Both the position numbers and the translations under genes were made by a program. Source: Vicia villosa (Eukaryota > Streptophyta > Magnoliopsida > Fabales > Fabaceae). Taken from it: DNA of 64,000 nt. Positions 1 through 11,880 of this stretch are shown piece after piece. Numbering within the stretch: position 1 is the first letter of the stretch; each line of letters begins with the position of its first letter. A model generated the notes under the pieces. The model was not told where the DNA came from, ran no database searches, and was given only the letters and a program-made list of their open reading frames with translations. The stretch covers positions 110,300,128 through 110,364,127 of the forward strand of contig NC_081186.1 in NCBI RefSeq assembly GCF_029867415.1. Reading direction: 5' to 3'.

Positions 1-10
1 AAACAAGTTA

Positions 11-3000
11 TTGACACAACAAGTAGAATTGCTCACTCAACAAATGTCAAAACTTCCTCAACAAATCAAAGAGATACATGGGATCCCTTCTAAAAATCAA
101 CAGGTGATGTGTTGTGAATTGTGTAGGGGTGACCATCAAACTAGTTTTTGTCCTCCACCGGGTGAAGAGGTGAATTATGTGTCTAATCCTAATCAAGGAT
201 ATGGTGGGAGCCAACAACAACAACCTTACAACAATAACCAAGGTTACCAACAAAGAGGTAATCAAGGTTATCAACAAGGATGGAGGCCGGATGCGGGTCC
301 ATCGAATCGTCAAAATCCTTATCAAGGTGGTTACAATCAACAACCTCAACAAACAAAGCTTTCAATCGAGGACACTCTTAGCCAATTCATGCAATTGCAA
401 ATTGCAAGCCAAAAGAGTACGAATGCCGCAATAAAGAACCTTGAAACTCAAGTCGGGCAATTGTCAAAGCAACTTGCCGATCAAAACAAAGGTCCTTTTC
501 CGGCTACTACACAAGAAAATCCTCGTGAGCATTGTAAGTCAATTCTAACTCGTAGCGGTAGAAATATTGATATGGGTGTAGGAGAGATAGTTGAGGAGGA
601 AATTGTTGAGAGTGAAAAAGATAGAATGATCGAAGTAGAAAAAAATGTTGAGGGTGATTTAGTTGAAAATGAGAAAGAAAAAGAATTAGTGGAAAAAGAA
701 AATCTTGAGAAAGTAGTAGAAAAAGAGAGAAAAAAATTGAGTGTGAGTGAGAAGGGAAAGAAGAAGGATGATTCTATTCAAGTGAAGAAATTACCTTACC
801 CTCCCGGTCCGTCAAAGAAAGAAGATGCAAAGCACTATGCTCGGTTCTTGGACATCTTTAGCAAGTTGCAAATCAATGTTCCTTTTTCCGAGGCATTAGA
901 GCAAATGCCAATGTATGCAAAATTCATCAAAGACATCATCACTAAGAAGAGAAGATTCTTGGATCCGGAGGTAGTAACGGTGAGCTCTTGTTGTAATGCG
1001 TTAATTCAACGCACTACTCCGATAAAATCAAATGATCCTGGGCGGGTAACCTTACCGGTGTCTATTGGAAATGTTCACATAGGCAAAGGTTTGGTAGATA
1101 CTGGTTCTAGCATTAATTTGATCCCATTGTCTATGGTGAGAAGATTAGGAATCAACGATTTGAAGCCGACAAGAATGACGTTATCATTAGCGGATAAATC
1201 CACAGCTCATCCTCATGGAGTTGCGGAAGACTTGCTTGTCAAGGTTGACAAATTTTGGTATCCTGTTGATTTTATTGTCATAGACATGGAAGAAGATCCT
1301 GAGATTCCATTGATCTTAGGAAGGCCTTTTATGAAGACGGCCCGCATGATGATAGATATTGATGATGGCTTAATGAAATTAAGGTACCAAGATGAAGAAT
1401 TATGTCTTGATCTCTTTGAAGCCATCAAGCATCCGAGTGATGATGATGATTGTTTTAGAATCGATGCTACCGAAAGGGCTATTATGAAAGTGGAGAATCA
1501 AATGCACTTGTCGAATCCTCTTGAGAAGACTTTAATGGAAGCTCTTGAAGTTCTCACCAAAGATCAAGAGAAAGAAATTGAAGATTGCTTGAGAAATTTA
1601 GAGGCTTGTGATGAGATGAATCCATTTGAAACTCAAATTGAAGAGTTGAAGGATGAACCTAAAGTTGAAGAGCAAAAGGTGGAGTTGAATGTGTTACCGT
1701 CTCACTTGAAATACGTGTTTCTCGGTGACAATTCTACTAAGCCGGTTATCATTAATAACAGTTTGTCTAGCAAGGAAGAGCATCGATTGAAGGAAGTGTT
1801 GATAAAGAATCAAGAAGCAATAGGATGGGTTTTATCCGACTTGAAGGGTATTAGTCCGACCTATTGTATGCATAAGATTATGTTAGAAGATGATTTTCGG
1901 CCTGTGGCACAACCTCAAAGGCGATTGAATCCAACTATGAAAGAAGTTGTTAGAAGAGAGGTTGTGAAGTTATTAGAGGCGGGGATGATTTATCCCATCT
2001 CCGATAGCGAATGGGTGAGCCCGGTGCATGTGGTTCCTAAGAAGGGTGGATTGATGGTTGTGAGAAATGAGAAAAACGAGTTGATTCCTTCGAGAGCGGT
2101 GACCGAGTGGCGTATGTGTATTGATTATAGGAGGTTGAACCAAGCAACAAGAAAAGATCACTTTCCATTACCTTTTATGGATCAAATGCTAGAGAGGTTA
2201 GCCGGAAGAAACTTCTATTGTTTCCTGGATGGTTATTCAGGATACAATCAAATATCAGTGAATCCGACGGACCACGAGAAAACTGCCTTTACATGTCCTT
2301 TTGGCGTTTTTGCATACCGAAGAATGCCATTTGGACTATGTAATTCTCCCGCAACATTTCAAAGGTGCATGCAAGCTATCTTCTCAGATTTGATCGAGAA
2401 AAGCATCGAGGTGTTCATGGATGATTTTTCTGTGTACGGGTCATCATTTGACTTGTGCTTGAAAAATCTTGATGTGGTGATGGAAAGATGTATTGAAACA
2501 AATTTGGTTCTCAACTTGGAGAAGTGCACTTTCATGGTAACGGATGGGGTTGTTCTTGGCCACAAGGTATCTTCAAAGGGGCTTGAGGTCGATCCGGCAA
2601 AAATCGAAGTTATTGAAAAGCTTCCCCCTCCGGTGAATGTGAAAGTCATAAGGAGCTTCTTGGGACATGCTGGGTTTTATAGAAGATTCATCAAGGATTT
2701 CTCCAAGGTCGCAAAGCCTTTGAGTAATTTGCTCAACAAAGGTATGGAATTTAATTTTGATGAATCATGTCTAAAAGCTTTCCTAGAACTCAAAGAAAAT
2801 TTGACCACCACACCCATAATTGTCGCTCCTAATTGGTCGCTTGAGTTTGAACTCATGTGCGATGCTAGTGACTATGCGGTTGGTGCGGTTTTAGGCCAAA
2901 GGAAGAACAAACATTTCCATGTTATACATTATGCGAGCAAAGTTTTAAATGAGGCACAGGTAAACTATGCCACAACCGAAAAAGAATTGCTCGCAATTGT

Positions 3001-4576
3001 GTTTGCATTGGAGAAGTTTCGTTCTTACCTTATTGGTTCTAAAGTGGTGTGTTACACTGATCATGCCGCAATCAAATATCTTCTCACCAAGCCTGATTCA
3101 AAACAGAGGCTTATTAGGTGGATTCTTTTGCTTCAAGAATTTGATCTTGAAGTGAGAGATAAGAAAGGCACTGAAAATTTGATTGCGGATCATTTGTCTC
3201 GGTTAGTGAATACCGATGTGACAAACAATGAGAAAGAAGTGAGGGAAGAATTCCCCGATGAAAAACTGTACATGGTACAAGAAGTTAGACCCTGGTTCGC
3301 AGATATGGCTAATCACAAAGCATCTGGTTGGATACCAGAGGATCTAACTTGGAATCAAAGAAAAAAGTTTTTGAACGATGCCAATTTTTATGTTTGGGAT
3401 GAGCCTCACTTGTTTAAGTTGAGTAGTGACAATCTTTTGAGAAGATGTGTCGCGGATGAGGAAACAAAAAGCATTTTGTGGCATTGCCACAATTTGCCTT
3501 ATGGTGGTCATTTCAATGGTTTGCGTACGGCCACAAAAGTCCTTCAATCGGGATTTTGGTGGCCTACTTTGTTCAAAGATGCTTACCACCATGTTGCCTC
3601 ATGCGACAGTTGTCAAAGAACTGGTGGAATTGGGAAAAGAGCGGAAATGCCCCTCCAAAGTATTTTAGAAGTAGAAGTATTTGATTGAAGGGGTATTGAC
3701 TTTGTTGGACCATTCCCTTCCTCAATGTCAAATGAATACATCTTGGTAGCTGTGGATTATGTGTCTAAGTGGGTGGAAGCGATTGCTTCACCCAAAGCGG
3801 ATGGTAAGACCGTGATCAAATTTCTGAAGAAAAATATATTTTCGCGGTTTGGCTCACCAAGAGTACTAATTAGTGATGGGGGATCTCATTTTTGTAATGC
3901 CCCGCTTGAGAAAGTGTTGGAGCAATATGGAGTAAAGCACAAGGTAGCTACTCCATATCATCCACAAACTAATGGGCAAGTTGAGAGTACCAATAGAGAA
4001 ATTAAGAGAATTCTTGAAAAAACTGTGTCTAGCTCTAGGAAGGATTGGTCGATGAAATTAGATGAAACCTTGTGGGCGTATCGGACCGCTTTCAAAGCAC
4101 CGATCGGTCTTACACCATTCCAAATGGTGTATGGTAAAAGTTGTCACCTTCCTGTAGAACTAGAGCATAAGGCATATTGGGCCTTGAAGCTTTTGAATTT
4201 TGACCACAAGTTGTGTGGAGAGAGAAGAAAAATCCAACTAAATGAGTTGGAAGAGATGAGATTGCATGCCTATAAGTCTAATTCGATTGACAAGGAAAAG
4301 ACCAAATTCTATCATGATAGTAAGATTAGAATTAAGGACTTTAAGGTAGGGCAATTAGTTTTACTCTTCAATTCCCGGTTAAAACTTTTTCCGGGAAAGT
4401 TGAAGTCGAAATGGTCCGGACCGTTTTTGGTCAAAGAAGTGAGAAGCCAAGGGGCTATTGTGATAGAGGACCAAAAATCAAACCAAGAGTGGGTAGTTAA
4501 TGGTCAGAGGTTGAAGGTTTATCGAGAAAGCGATTTTAATCGTGAAACTTGTGTTTTATCGTTTGGCGATCCTTGA
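11..4576 (+). pseudogene. gag-pol: gag-pol polyprotein of the Athila-type element, interrupted by one in-frame stop
   Basis: The reading frame is open from the window edge to 3688, stops at TGA (3686-3688), and continues in the same frame to 4576, so a single nonsense site separates two large pieces. Order of domains: C-terminal gag with a Gln/Asn-rich tail and a CX2CX3HX4C knuckle (about residue 35), a Lys/Glu-rich linker, aspartic protease with DTGSS (about residue 363), reverse transcriptase with FMDD (D at 804-805), RNase H starting near MCDAS (about 950), and the HHCC zinc finger of integrase (about 1155-1205). After the stop come the integrase catalytic D, D and E residues (in SKWVEA, ISDGGSHF and GQVESTNRE contexts) and a C-terminal domain. 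Apart from the stop and the arginine codon right after it, where a conserved residue is usual, the catalytic motifs look intact, which suggests a fairly young copy. The initial Met at 11 is only the first ATG in the window, not the true start. Confidence 0.9.
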
Positions 4577-5485
4577 TTGCCTTTGACCGTCGAGCTGACC
4601 GACGTTAAACAAAGCGCTCTTGGGAGGCACCCCAAGTTGTATATATTCACTTGTATTTGTGTTATTTGTGCAGGTGGGATTTTTGAGTTGTCGTCGAGCC
4701 AGAAACGATCTACCGGTATTTTTGGGCGTGCTCAAACAATGCAGTTTTTCTGCTGTTTCTGGTGTAGCGCGCGTCGCACCCATATGCGCGCGTCGCGCGC
4801 TATGTGAACTCAAGAACCCCTTCCAAGCAGAGATGAGGGCGCGTCGCGCCTATTCTGCGCGCGTCGCGCGCTATACATATTTTTGAAAAAAAATAATAAT
4901 TTTGATTTGGGCCCACCCATGCCGGGCCCGACCCGGTTTCGTTGGCAGAAGGTTTAGCTAGGGTTTTGGAGGTCTTTGCCTCCATTCCACCCTTTCTCCT
5001 CTTTGTTCTAAGAAAAGAAAAAAACACAACACACACTTGTTCATTTAGATTGTTGCATTTCCTCACTATTTTTGTCTCTCTACCATCATCAATCATCAAG
5101 GTATGTTCTATCTTCTTCTCTATTTCCATTAACTTAAGTTTTAGAACTTTAGATTTTTAGATTTAGGAATTTTTGATAGATTTTGAAAAACTAGGGTAGA
5201 AAACAACCTTTTGCTGTATCTTTAGCCTGCTGGAACCCTTAGAAGGGAGGAGAAGCAAGTTCTTCTCTTCTGTTTTGCAGAAAAATGAAGTTCTTTTCTG
5301 GGTTTCGCAGAGTGCGCGTCGCGCCCTGGGTTCAACTTTGAATTTTTTTATGCATTCTGTGAAGTTGTATAGGGTCTGTTTTGTGATTGATGATGAATGT
5401 GGATTGATGTAGGCTTTTAAAATAGAGGTTATGCTAACTTTGTTTCAATTTGTGTGTGTTTTGTTTGATTTAAAATTGTGCAGGA
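4577..5485 (+). other. Spacer between pol and the env-position ORF, with CG-rich palindromic repeats and a probable intron
   Basis: No convincing ORF. Bases 4758-4875 hold four variants of a CG-rich near-palindrome around GCGCGTCGCGC, and another lies near 5312. A pyrimidine-rich leader follows. A good donor (CAAG/GTATGT, intron from 5101) and acceptor (TTGTGCAG, ending 5483) sit just before the ATG at 5486. This fits expression of the downstream ORF from a spliced or separately started RNA, as proposed for env-like ORFs of Athila elements. The splice call is inference from motifs only. Confidence 0.55.
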
Positions 5486-6658
5486 ATGACACCCTTTTTG
5501 AAGAGAAAGAAGACTGGTTCTGGTGAGGGATCTTCCTCACAATCTGGCAAGTTTGATCGGACGAAGTTTCAAGGTCCGGAGCAAGAGGCGAGGTACCATG
5601 AGCTCGAAAGCCGAGTTGTGTGGAGTGAACGCACTGTGGTTCCTATTGACCACGACCACTTCCAAAGGGCGTGGACTGCTTTGTCTGAAACATGCTGGGA
5701 CAAGTTGTTCACTCCACCAAAATTCTATCAGGTGGAGATTGTCAGAGAGTTCTATGCAAATGCCTTGCCTCTGAGCAGTTGGGTAGGTACTGAAGCTTAC
5801 CCGTTTAGAACGTGGGTGAGAGGTAAGACCATTGACTTTAGCAAAGAGGCAATTTTTGATTTTCTGGATAACCCTCTTGCTTTGGTAGAAGAGTGTGAGT
5901 ACCATCCCAGGTTGAATAGAGGAAACTGGGACGTGGAGAGTATTAGGGAGATGATTTGCAGGGCTGGTTTCACCTATACTCTGACTAAAGCTGGGCTGCC
6001 AAAGACTTTTACTCGTAGTCAGTTGACGGAGGAGGCTCAGTTGGTGACTTCGGTGGTCCTTTACAACATTAGGCCACGGAGTCACACTTCCTCCCTCACC
6101 ATTGATACTGCAGGTTTGGTTCAGGGTATTTTGAATGGTGATAACATTGATGTGTCTAGGATTGTGGCGAATGAGCTGAAAAGAGTCGCCCTGAATGGGA
6201 CTCTTCATGGTGATGGGGTCAAATGTAGGTTGATTTTTCCTAGATTAATTATGGGTTTATGCAGGAAGGCTGGTGTACGGTTTCCATCTGGGGGTATGAT
6301 TCCCATGGATGGTGTTATCGATGATGTGTTTGCTAACAGGTACTGTTTGCCTGGAGGTCGTCCTTTTGGTGTTGCTGCTAATGCACCTGACCTTCCCGAT
6401 GCTACTCAAGCTGTTCTGGTTGCTGCTGCACTGCCTGCTGGTCCTCAGTATGGTGATGCAAGTGATTGGAACTATCAGATGCACATGGCGCATCAGAGGG
6501 CATTTATGTTTATGCAGGATTCTATCCGGAAGCTTTCTCTGCAGCAGCCTGTTGGTACCAGGGATGATTTATTTGCTTATGCTTCATGGCCTGAGGGCAG
6601 GCCAGATCCTGAGGAGGGGATGGCTGATGATGATGAGGATACTTCTGATGAGGAGTAG
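5486..6658 (+). CDS. Env-position ORF of the Athila-type element (plant transposon protein of unknown function)
   Basis: An uninterrupted 390-residue ORF, starting at the first ATG two bases after a candidate splice acceptor. It has a basic, Ser-rich N-terminus (residues 1-30), a central globular region of about 270 residues with a KxFTRSQLTEEAQ segment near 180, and a strongly acidic tail (last 20 residues mostly Asp/Glu). I see no signal peptide and no membrane helix, so a viral-type envelope role is not supported. Athila elements carry an ORF at this place, historically called env-like; related proteins are annotated as putative plant transposon proteins. Its integrity next to a broken pol is notable. 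Its function is unknown. Confidence 0.75.
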   Translation: MTPFLKRKKTGSGEGSSSQSGKFDRTKFQGPEQEARYHELESRVVWSERTVVPIDHDHFQRAWTALSETCWDKLFTPPKFYQVEIVREFYANALPLSSWVGTEAYPFRTWVRGKTIDFSKEAIFDFLDNPLALVEECEYHPRLNRGNWDVESIREMICRAGFTYTLTKAGLPKTFTRSQLTEEAQLVTSVVLYNIRPRSHTSSLTIDTAGLVQGILNGDNIDVSRIVANELKRVALNGTLHGDGVKCRLIFPRLIMGLCRKAGVRFPSGGMIPMDGVIDDVFANRYCLPGGRPFGVAANAPDLPDATQAVLVAAALPAGPQYGDASDWNYQMHMAHQRAFMFMQDSIRKLSLQQPVGTRDDLFAYASWPEGRPDPEEGMADDDEDTSDEE

Positions 6659-8200
6659 ATTTTTATGCTTTCTTGTTTTTATGTTTTATTGTTTTTTTTT
6701 AGTTCATGTTAGAACTTGTTAGTTAGTTGTTTTAATTTTGTTCCATCCGTTGCATGAGGTACTTTGAAAGGCTAAGTTTACGCCTTTGGATAGTTAACAC
6801 TGGGTGGTGTGGTTTTTTTATTTATTTATATAAGTTCAGTTTACTTTATTTATCGCATTTATTTTTTTAGTATTTATATTTAAGATATAATTAATTTTGA
6901 TAAGTGTCCTGATGATTAATTAGTTGGAACATGAATTTTTGAGTCACGATGAATTTAGGTGATGCAACGCAATTTGAGTGGTGATGATATAAGTTGAAAA
7001 CTGTACATGCAAGGTACATCCCTTATCGATTTGTTTATCAAGTACCGTTGATTCTGATGCTTTTAATTGTACAAATTATTTGTCATTAATTTCTGTTGAT
7101 AAAATTAGTTCAATTGTGAATCACTTTAGCCTAGTTGTAGTTGTGAGGAGACTTTCCACTATGTAGATATATAATAATTGTGTTCAATACCAGCAATGTG
7201 CGTTTTAACTCGTTTTTATTATGATTAATCTTGCATTTATTATTAAATTGTGTTAAGCATGAAAGTGATCAAGGCGTTTTGTTCTGCACTACGAGTATAA
7301 CTTCTCTACCATATATAACCTACCCGGTGAGTGTGTGTGCATTTGATAACCATTTTGAGTCGTTTTTGCCAAGATTCAATCGGTATCAATTCCTTGTCTA
7401 TATTTGCCGATTTTTGATCTGAATCTTGATGATTTTCTTTCAACCTTGAAGAGCACCATTAATTGTGGTTAGGAATGATTCCTTTTCGCCTTAGAATAGA
7501 GAGCATTCGTGATTATGTGGTGGTAATATTCAAGTTGGGGAGAATAAAAAATTTTGGTTGTATTGGTAATGAGAAGTAAATAACTGATTGCTCAAAAAAA
7601 AAAAAGAAAGAGAAAAAGAAAAAGAAAAAGAAAAAGAAAAAAGCTTTGTATATAGCTAGTTCCTTTAAAATAAAAAGGTGAACTCTTGAGCAATAATGTT
7701 GTATGATCTGTTGATAAAGAGGTGTGGATGTAAGTGTATTTGAATGCTCTCTTAGGTATTGACCCTTTCGATTCAATGGCCGTGAGATATGACACTTCGT
7801 TGTTAACCAAGCCAAGCTACAACCCGAAAGTCCTTAGTGATTCATGCTTATATACTTTTTTATTTATTCTGTGCTTAGATGAGTTCATAATTAATTCGGT
7901 ATGTTTGCGTCATTGTATGGTGAGTGTTAGGATCCTCCATTTTTGTTCTCTCAAGAGGGAAGTGCGTAGGTGTGATTCATTTTTGAACTTCTTTTGCTTG
8001 TGGAATTTTGGACATAAAATTTGTATATAGGATTAGCATTGTTATCATGGTACTTCAATGGAAACTGGTAAGGATTGATCTTTCTGTACTGTTGGAATTT
8101 GAACCACTCAATTGTTCTTGTTTCTGCCTAGTTGTTTCATTTGTGAAATTTTGTGTTCTTGGTAATTTATCATTGTTTTGTTTGAGGACAAACAAGAGTT
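6659..8200 (+). other. Noncoding 3' internal region of the Athila-type element
   Basis: About 1.5 kb without a supported gene. It contains an A/G-only low-complexity run at about 7590-7645 and a sequence CAAGTTGGGGAGA near 7531 that nearly repeats the polypurine tract next to the 3' LTR (AAGTTGGGGAGA near 8202). Long untranslated stretches between the env-position ORF and the 3' LTR are normal in Athila elements. Confidence 0.6.
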
Positions 8201-8215
8201 TAAGTTGGGGAGAGT
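8201..8215 (+). promoter_or_regulatory. Polypurine tract next to the 3' LTR
   Basis: The purine-rich run AAGTTGGGGAGAG directly precedes the LTR start TGTTAGGTGCC. In LTR retrotransposons this tract primes plus-strand DNA synthesis. Its position one base from the LTR supports the LTR boundary. Confidence 0.7.
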
Positions 8216-9415
8216 TGTTAGGTGCCAAATTGTGTTAATATTTAGTTTAATTAGTGGCACCTTTCGACCGATTTTATCGAGTATGCTTTTAATTCTCTGA
8301 AGTTTTAGATAATTATTTATAGTTTATAATTTTTAGCTTTCATTTTATGTTAATATGTGTTTTAGTTATGATTGTGTAGGTTTTGGCCAATTTTGGGAAG
8401 TTTGGAGCTTGTCTTGGCCTTGATTGAAGATTCCTGGGCAGAAGTATGCGCGCGTCGCGCGGTGATTAGGGCGCGTCGCGCCCTGGGCAAGATATTTTGG
8501 AGCTTCAAACCAGAGATCTGCGCGCGTCGCGCGCATGGGCGGTTTATATTTTTTTAAGTGTAATGGCGCGTAGCGCGCTGGAGGGCGCGACGCGCCCTGG
8601 ACAGATTTCAGAAAAGCTTTATAAAGAGATTTTCAGATATTTTAGTTGGTTGGTTGATTTTGAGAGCTAAAGAACACTTGTCTACTATAGCAAACGGAGA
8701 ATTGGAGATTCGAAGCTTTGATCGTCGATTAATCGTCGTAGATGCTTGTTGATCTTCATTCTTTCCTTCTTAAGCAAGCTACCATTCTCATGGATAGCTA
8801 AATCTCTTTTGTATCAAGATAAGATGTAATCTTCCTAGCCTTTTGTATGTGTTCTTGTAAATATATTATGTATGAACAAGTGATGATCAATATAGATGGT
8901 TTAGTTTGTTTATTAAAGCTTTTCTATGGTATAAATGTTTGAGATATCAATGTTTGTAACTAGACCTAACTTTATCATTTATCAAACTATAAGTTGCAGA
9001 CATGGATTTAGAGTTTGATGTTTACTTAGTATCGGTTTTAAAACGTTATGTGTATTGTTTAAACGATGGAGAAATCGTCGGTTAAACAATACGGTAAATC
9101 TAACTATATCATTGCAGACACGGATGATATATGCGTCGATACGTAATTATGTTGATCGTTACCGAGTTCATATACGTATATTTATAAGTAAACATACAAA
9201 TTTAGGTCGATGAAATCGAATCTTGATACATTTTCTTTAACTTAGAACTTTCATTACTTTACTCTTTGCTACTAAAATTGTGAATGATCTTTTGCAAACC
9301 CAAACTTAAAGTGACATTAACTCAAGACAAAATAGGCTATAGAACGGCGGTAATATCGCAATAATCCCTGTGGATACGATATAAACGAAAAGTACACCAC
9401 AATACTCTTTCAACA
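8216..9415 (+). repeat. 3' LTR of the Athila-type element (1200 bp)
   Basis: It starts TGTTAGGTGCC after the polypurine tract and ends CTTTCAACA. Its last 100 bases can be aligned by eye with the reverse complement of the solo LTR at 13366-14546, including a shared block around ACGGCGGTAATAT, so the two are related families. Bases 8448-8600 hold five CG-rich near-palindromes (GCGCGTCGCGC type). A possible TATA box, TTTATAAAG, lies at 8618-8626, followed by the likely start of R. Confidence 0.85.
8618..8626 (+). promoter_or_regulatory. Candidate TATA box of the Athila-type LTR
   Basis: TTTATAAAG lies inside the LTR just after the CG-rich palindrome cluster. A position in the first half of the LTR fits a U3 promoter. 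Motif evidence only. Confidence 0.4.
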
Positions 9416-11484
9416 ATAACCAAAGGGAAGGCTTGGAGAGCTAGATCCATGGCTGAGCAGATTATTGAAGGAGATGCAAGGGAACAATTTAACAAGTTAT
9501 GGAGTTATGCAGCTGAGCTGAAGAAACATTCAGCTGGAAATACAGTAAAGATTGACACTGAGAGGCCAGTTCCAACCCTACCTCCTAGATTTGGTAGATT
9601 TTATTTCTGTTTTGATGGTTGTAAGAAAGGGTTCACAAAGGCATGTAGACCCTTCATTGGAGTGGATGGGTGTCACCTTAAGACACAGTATGGGGGGAAG
9701 TTATTAGTGGCTGTGGCAAGGGATCCAAATGACCAATACTATCCTTTGGCATTTGGTGTAGTAGAGACTGAAACAAAGGAAAGTTGGAAATGGTTTATGC
9801 AGCTACTTATGGAAGACATTGGGATTGAAAGAAAGTATGTCTTTATATCAGATCAACAAAAGGTAATCTTGATTTATGTTTCTTTTTTTTCAGATCTGTG
9901 GTTTGTATGTAAGTAATTATGTATTTCTATGTGTTTCAGGGTCTTGTAAGTGTCTTTGAGGAGATGTTTGAGCAAATTGAACATAGAATTTGTCTAAGGC
10001 ATTTATATGCAAATTTCAAGAAGAAGTTTGGTGGTGGAGCTGCTATCAGGGACCTACTCATGGGAGCTGCCAAAGCTACATACATTCAGGCATGGGAGAA
10101 AAAGATGAATTAGCTCAAGGCATTGGATAAGAAGGCATGGGAGTGGTTGATGGGAGTACCTACAAAGTTATGGTGTAAGCATTCCTTTAGCTTTTACTCT
10201 AAGTGTGATGTGCTGATGAATAACTTAAGTGAATCATTTAATAGTACAATTTTACAAGCTAGGGATAAACCAATTCTTACAATGGTAGAGTGGATTAGGA
10301 ACTATTTAATGGGTAGGATTGCCAATAGCCTGGTTAAGCTTGACAAGTGGAAACATAATGTAATGCCTAATCCTAGGAAAAGAATAGATAAGGAAACTTT
10401 GATGAGTGGAGAATGGCTGCCAACATGGAGCATGGGTGATTTATGGCAGGTGCATCATCCATACAATGGGCTACAATTTGTTGTTAATCTTGGGAAAAAA
10501 AGTTGTACATGTGGATTTTGGGACCTTGTGGGCATCCCTTGCAGACATGCAGTGTCTGCAATTCAATATCAGAATTTGAATCCTGAAACATATGTTGATC
10601 CTTGTTACATGAGAGAGGCTTACAAAACTTGCTATGAAAACAATGTCAGTCCAATTAATGGTGTGGACATGTGGCCGAATGTGGATGTTGAGAACATGGA
10701 ACCACCTCAGTATAAGAAGGGTCCTGGCAGACCTAAGAAGTTAAGGATTAGAGAGCAAGATGAAAATGGATCAAGGATGAGGAGAATTGGTGTGAGTTAT
10801 AGATGCACCAAGTGTGACAAATTTGGACATAACTCAAGGAAGTGTAAGAGCACTGAACAAGATCCCAATGCCTTGAAGAGAAAGGTAATAGCACTGAACA
10901 ATAATTGTTGATCTTATATATGTTTATGGCTTGTATTTCATGCCTCTATTGTTATGTATGTTTGTGACTTATGCAGAGAAAGACACCAAGGAGCAAAGCT
11001 TCTACATCTGCTGCACAAGCTGGAGTTGAACCTGAATCTTACCCTGAATGTGACCCTGAATTAGATGCAATGCTTGATGACATGATGCAGGATTTTGAAG
11101 AACAACAATCACAGGTTGTGAATCCAACCCCTGCATCACCTGTTCAAGCTGCAGCAGTGAATCCAACCCCTACATCACCTGTTCAAGCTGCAGCAGGCAT
11201 CACCTGTTCAAACTGCAGCAGTTAATCCAGTCCGTGCATCACATGTTCAAACTGAAACAACAACCATAGCAGCTGATCAACCTGAGTCTAATGCATCTGT
11301 TGCAAAAAAAACTAAGAAAAAGGGACCTGTTGACAAGCCTAAGAGGAAGAGGGTTAGTGAAAGGATTAAGATTTTGAAGAATTCAAGGAAAATTAGTGGG
11401 CCTGGCTCAACTTCAGATGCACCATTGGTGCTTGATGATGCATTAGAAAAATGGAAGGACATTGCAAGAAGAATGACTCAGTAG
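9416..11484 (+). pseudogene. MULE (MuDR-type) transposase, 5'-truncated by the Athila insertion and carrying a stop and a frameshift
   Basis: The frame is open from the first base after the Athila LTR and reads ITKGKAWRARSMAEQ, a typical inner part of MuDR-type proteins. Three exons can be placed: 9416-9862, 9940-10884 and 10977-11484, with GT-AG introns of 77 and 92 bp. Domains in order: the transposase core with VDGCHL and SDQQKG around the first two catalytic aspartates, a SWIM zinc finger (CTCGFWDLVGIPCRHAV, about 10507-10555), then a CX2CX4HX4C knuckle (about 10804-10845) and a low-complexity C-terminus with repeated NPTPxSPVQAAA units. Breaks: TAG at 10111-10113 in exon 2, and a frame shift near 11193 within the repeats, after which the second frame runs to TAG at 11482-11484. 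The start is lost. In MULEs this protein binds and cuts the element ends. Confidence 0.88.
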
Positions 11485-11880
11485 TTTATTTGTCTTCTAT
11501 TTTGTAACTTTAAGGACCTCTGATTATGCAACTTTATCTAGCATTTTGTAAGCACATAATGTGCCTTTTTGTAACTTGATTTGTAGTGTGATTCCAAAAC
11601 AAGTTTTAAGTATAATGTTTGATGGGAGTTTTAAGTACAATGTGATTCCTTTAAGTAGTGTCATTCCACAATGTTTTACAAACAACTTTTAAGTAATGTT
11701 TTACAAACAATTTTATTCAACAAATTATCAACACTCTGATTGCTTTCAAACAAGAACTTCATTAATTCAACATGATACATTACAATAGGACACTCTGTTT
11801 GGACACTCTGTTTGCTTTCAAACAAGAACAAGAACTTCATTACTTCAACATACTACATTACAATTGGACAATAAATACAT

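Larger units (their letters stand above)
1..9415 (+). mobile_element. Athila-type Ty3/gypsy retrotransposon, 5' end outside window
   Basis: The order gag zinc knuckle, protease, reverse transcriptase, RNase H, integrase, a second ORF in the env position, a long noncoding stretch, a purine-rich tract and a 1200-bp LTR matches Athila-group Ty3/gypsy elements of plants. The 5' LTR, primer binding site and most of gag lie before base 1. The 3' LTR ends in CA at 9415, and the next five bases, ATAAC, are the expected right-hand target duplication; its left copy is outside the window. The element lies within a MULE transposase gene whose reading frame resumes immediately at 9416. Group assignment is inferred from layout and remembered motifs. 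Confidence 0.88.
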
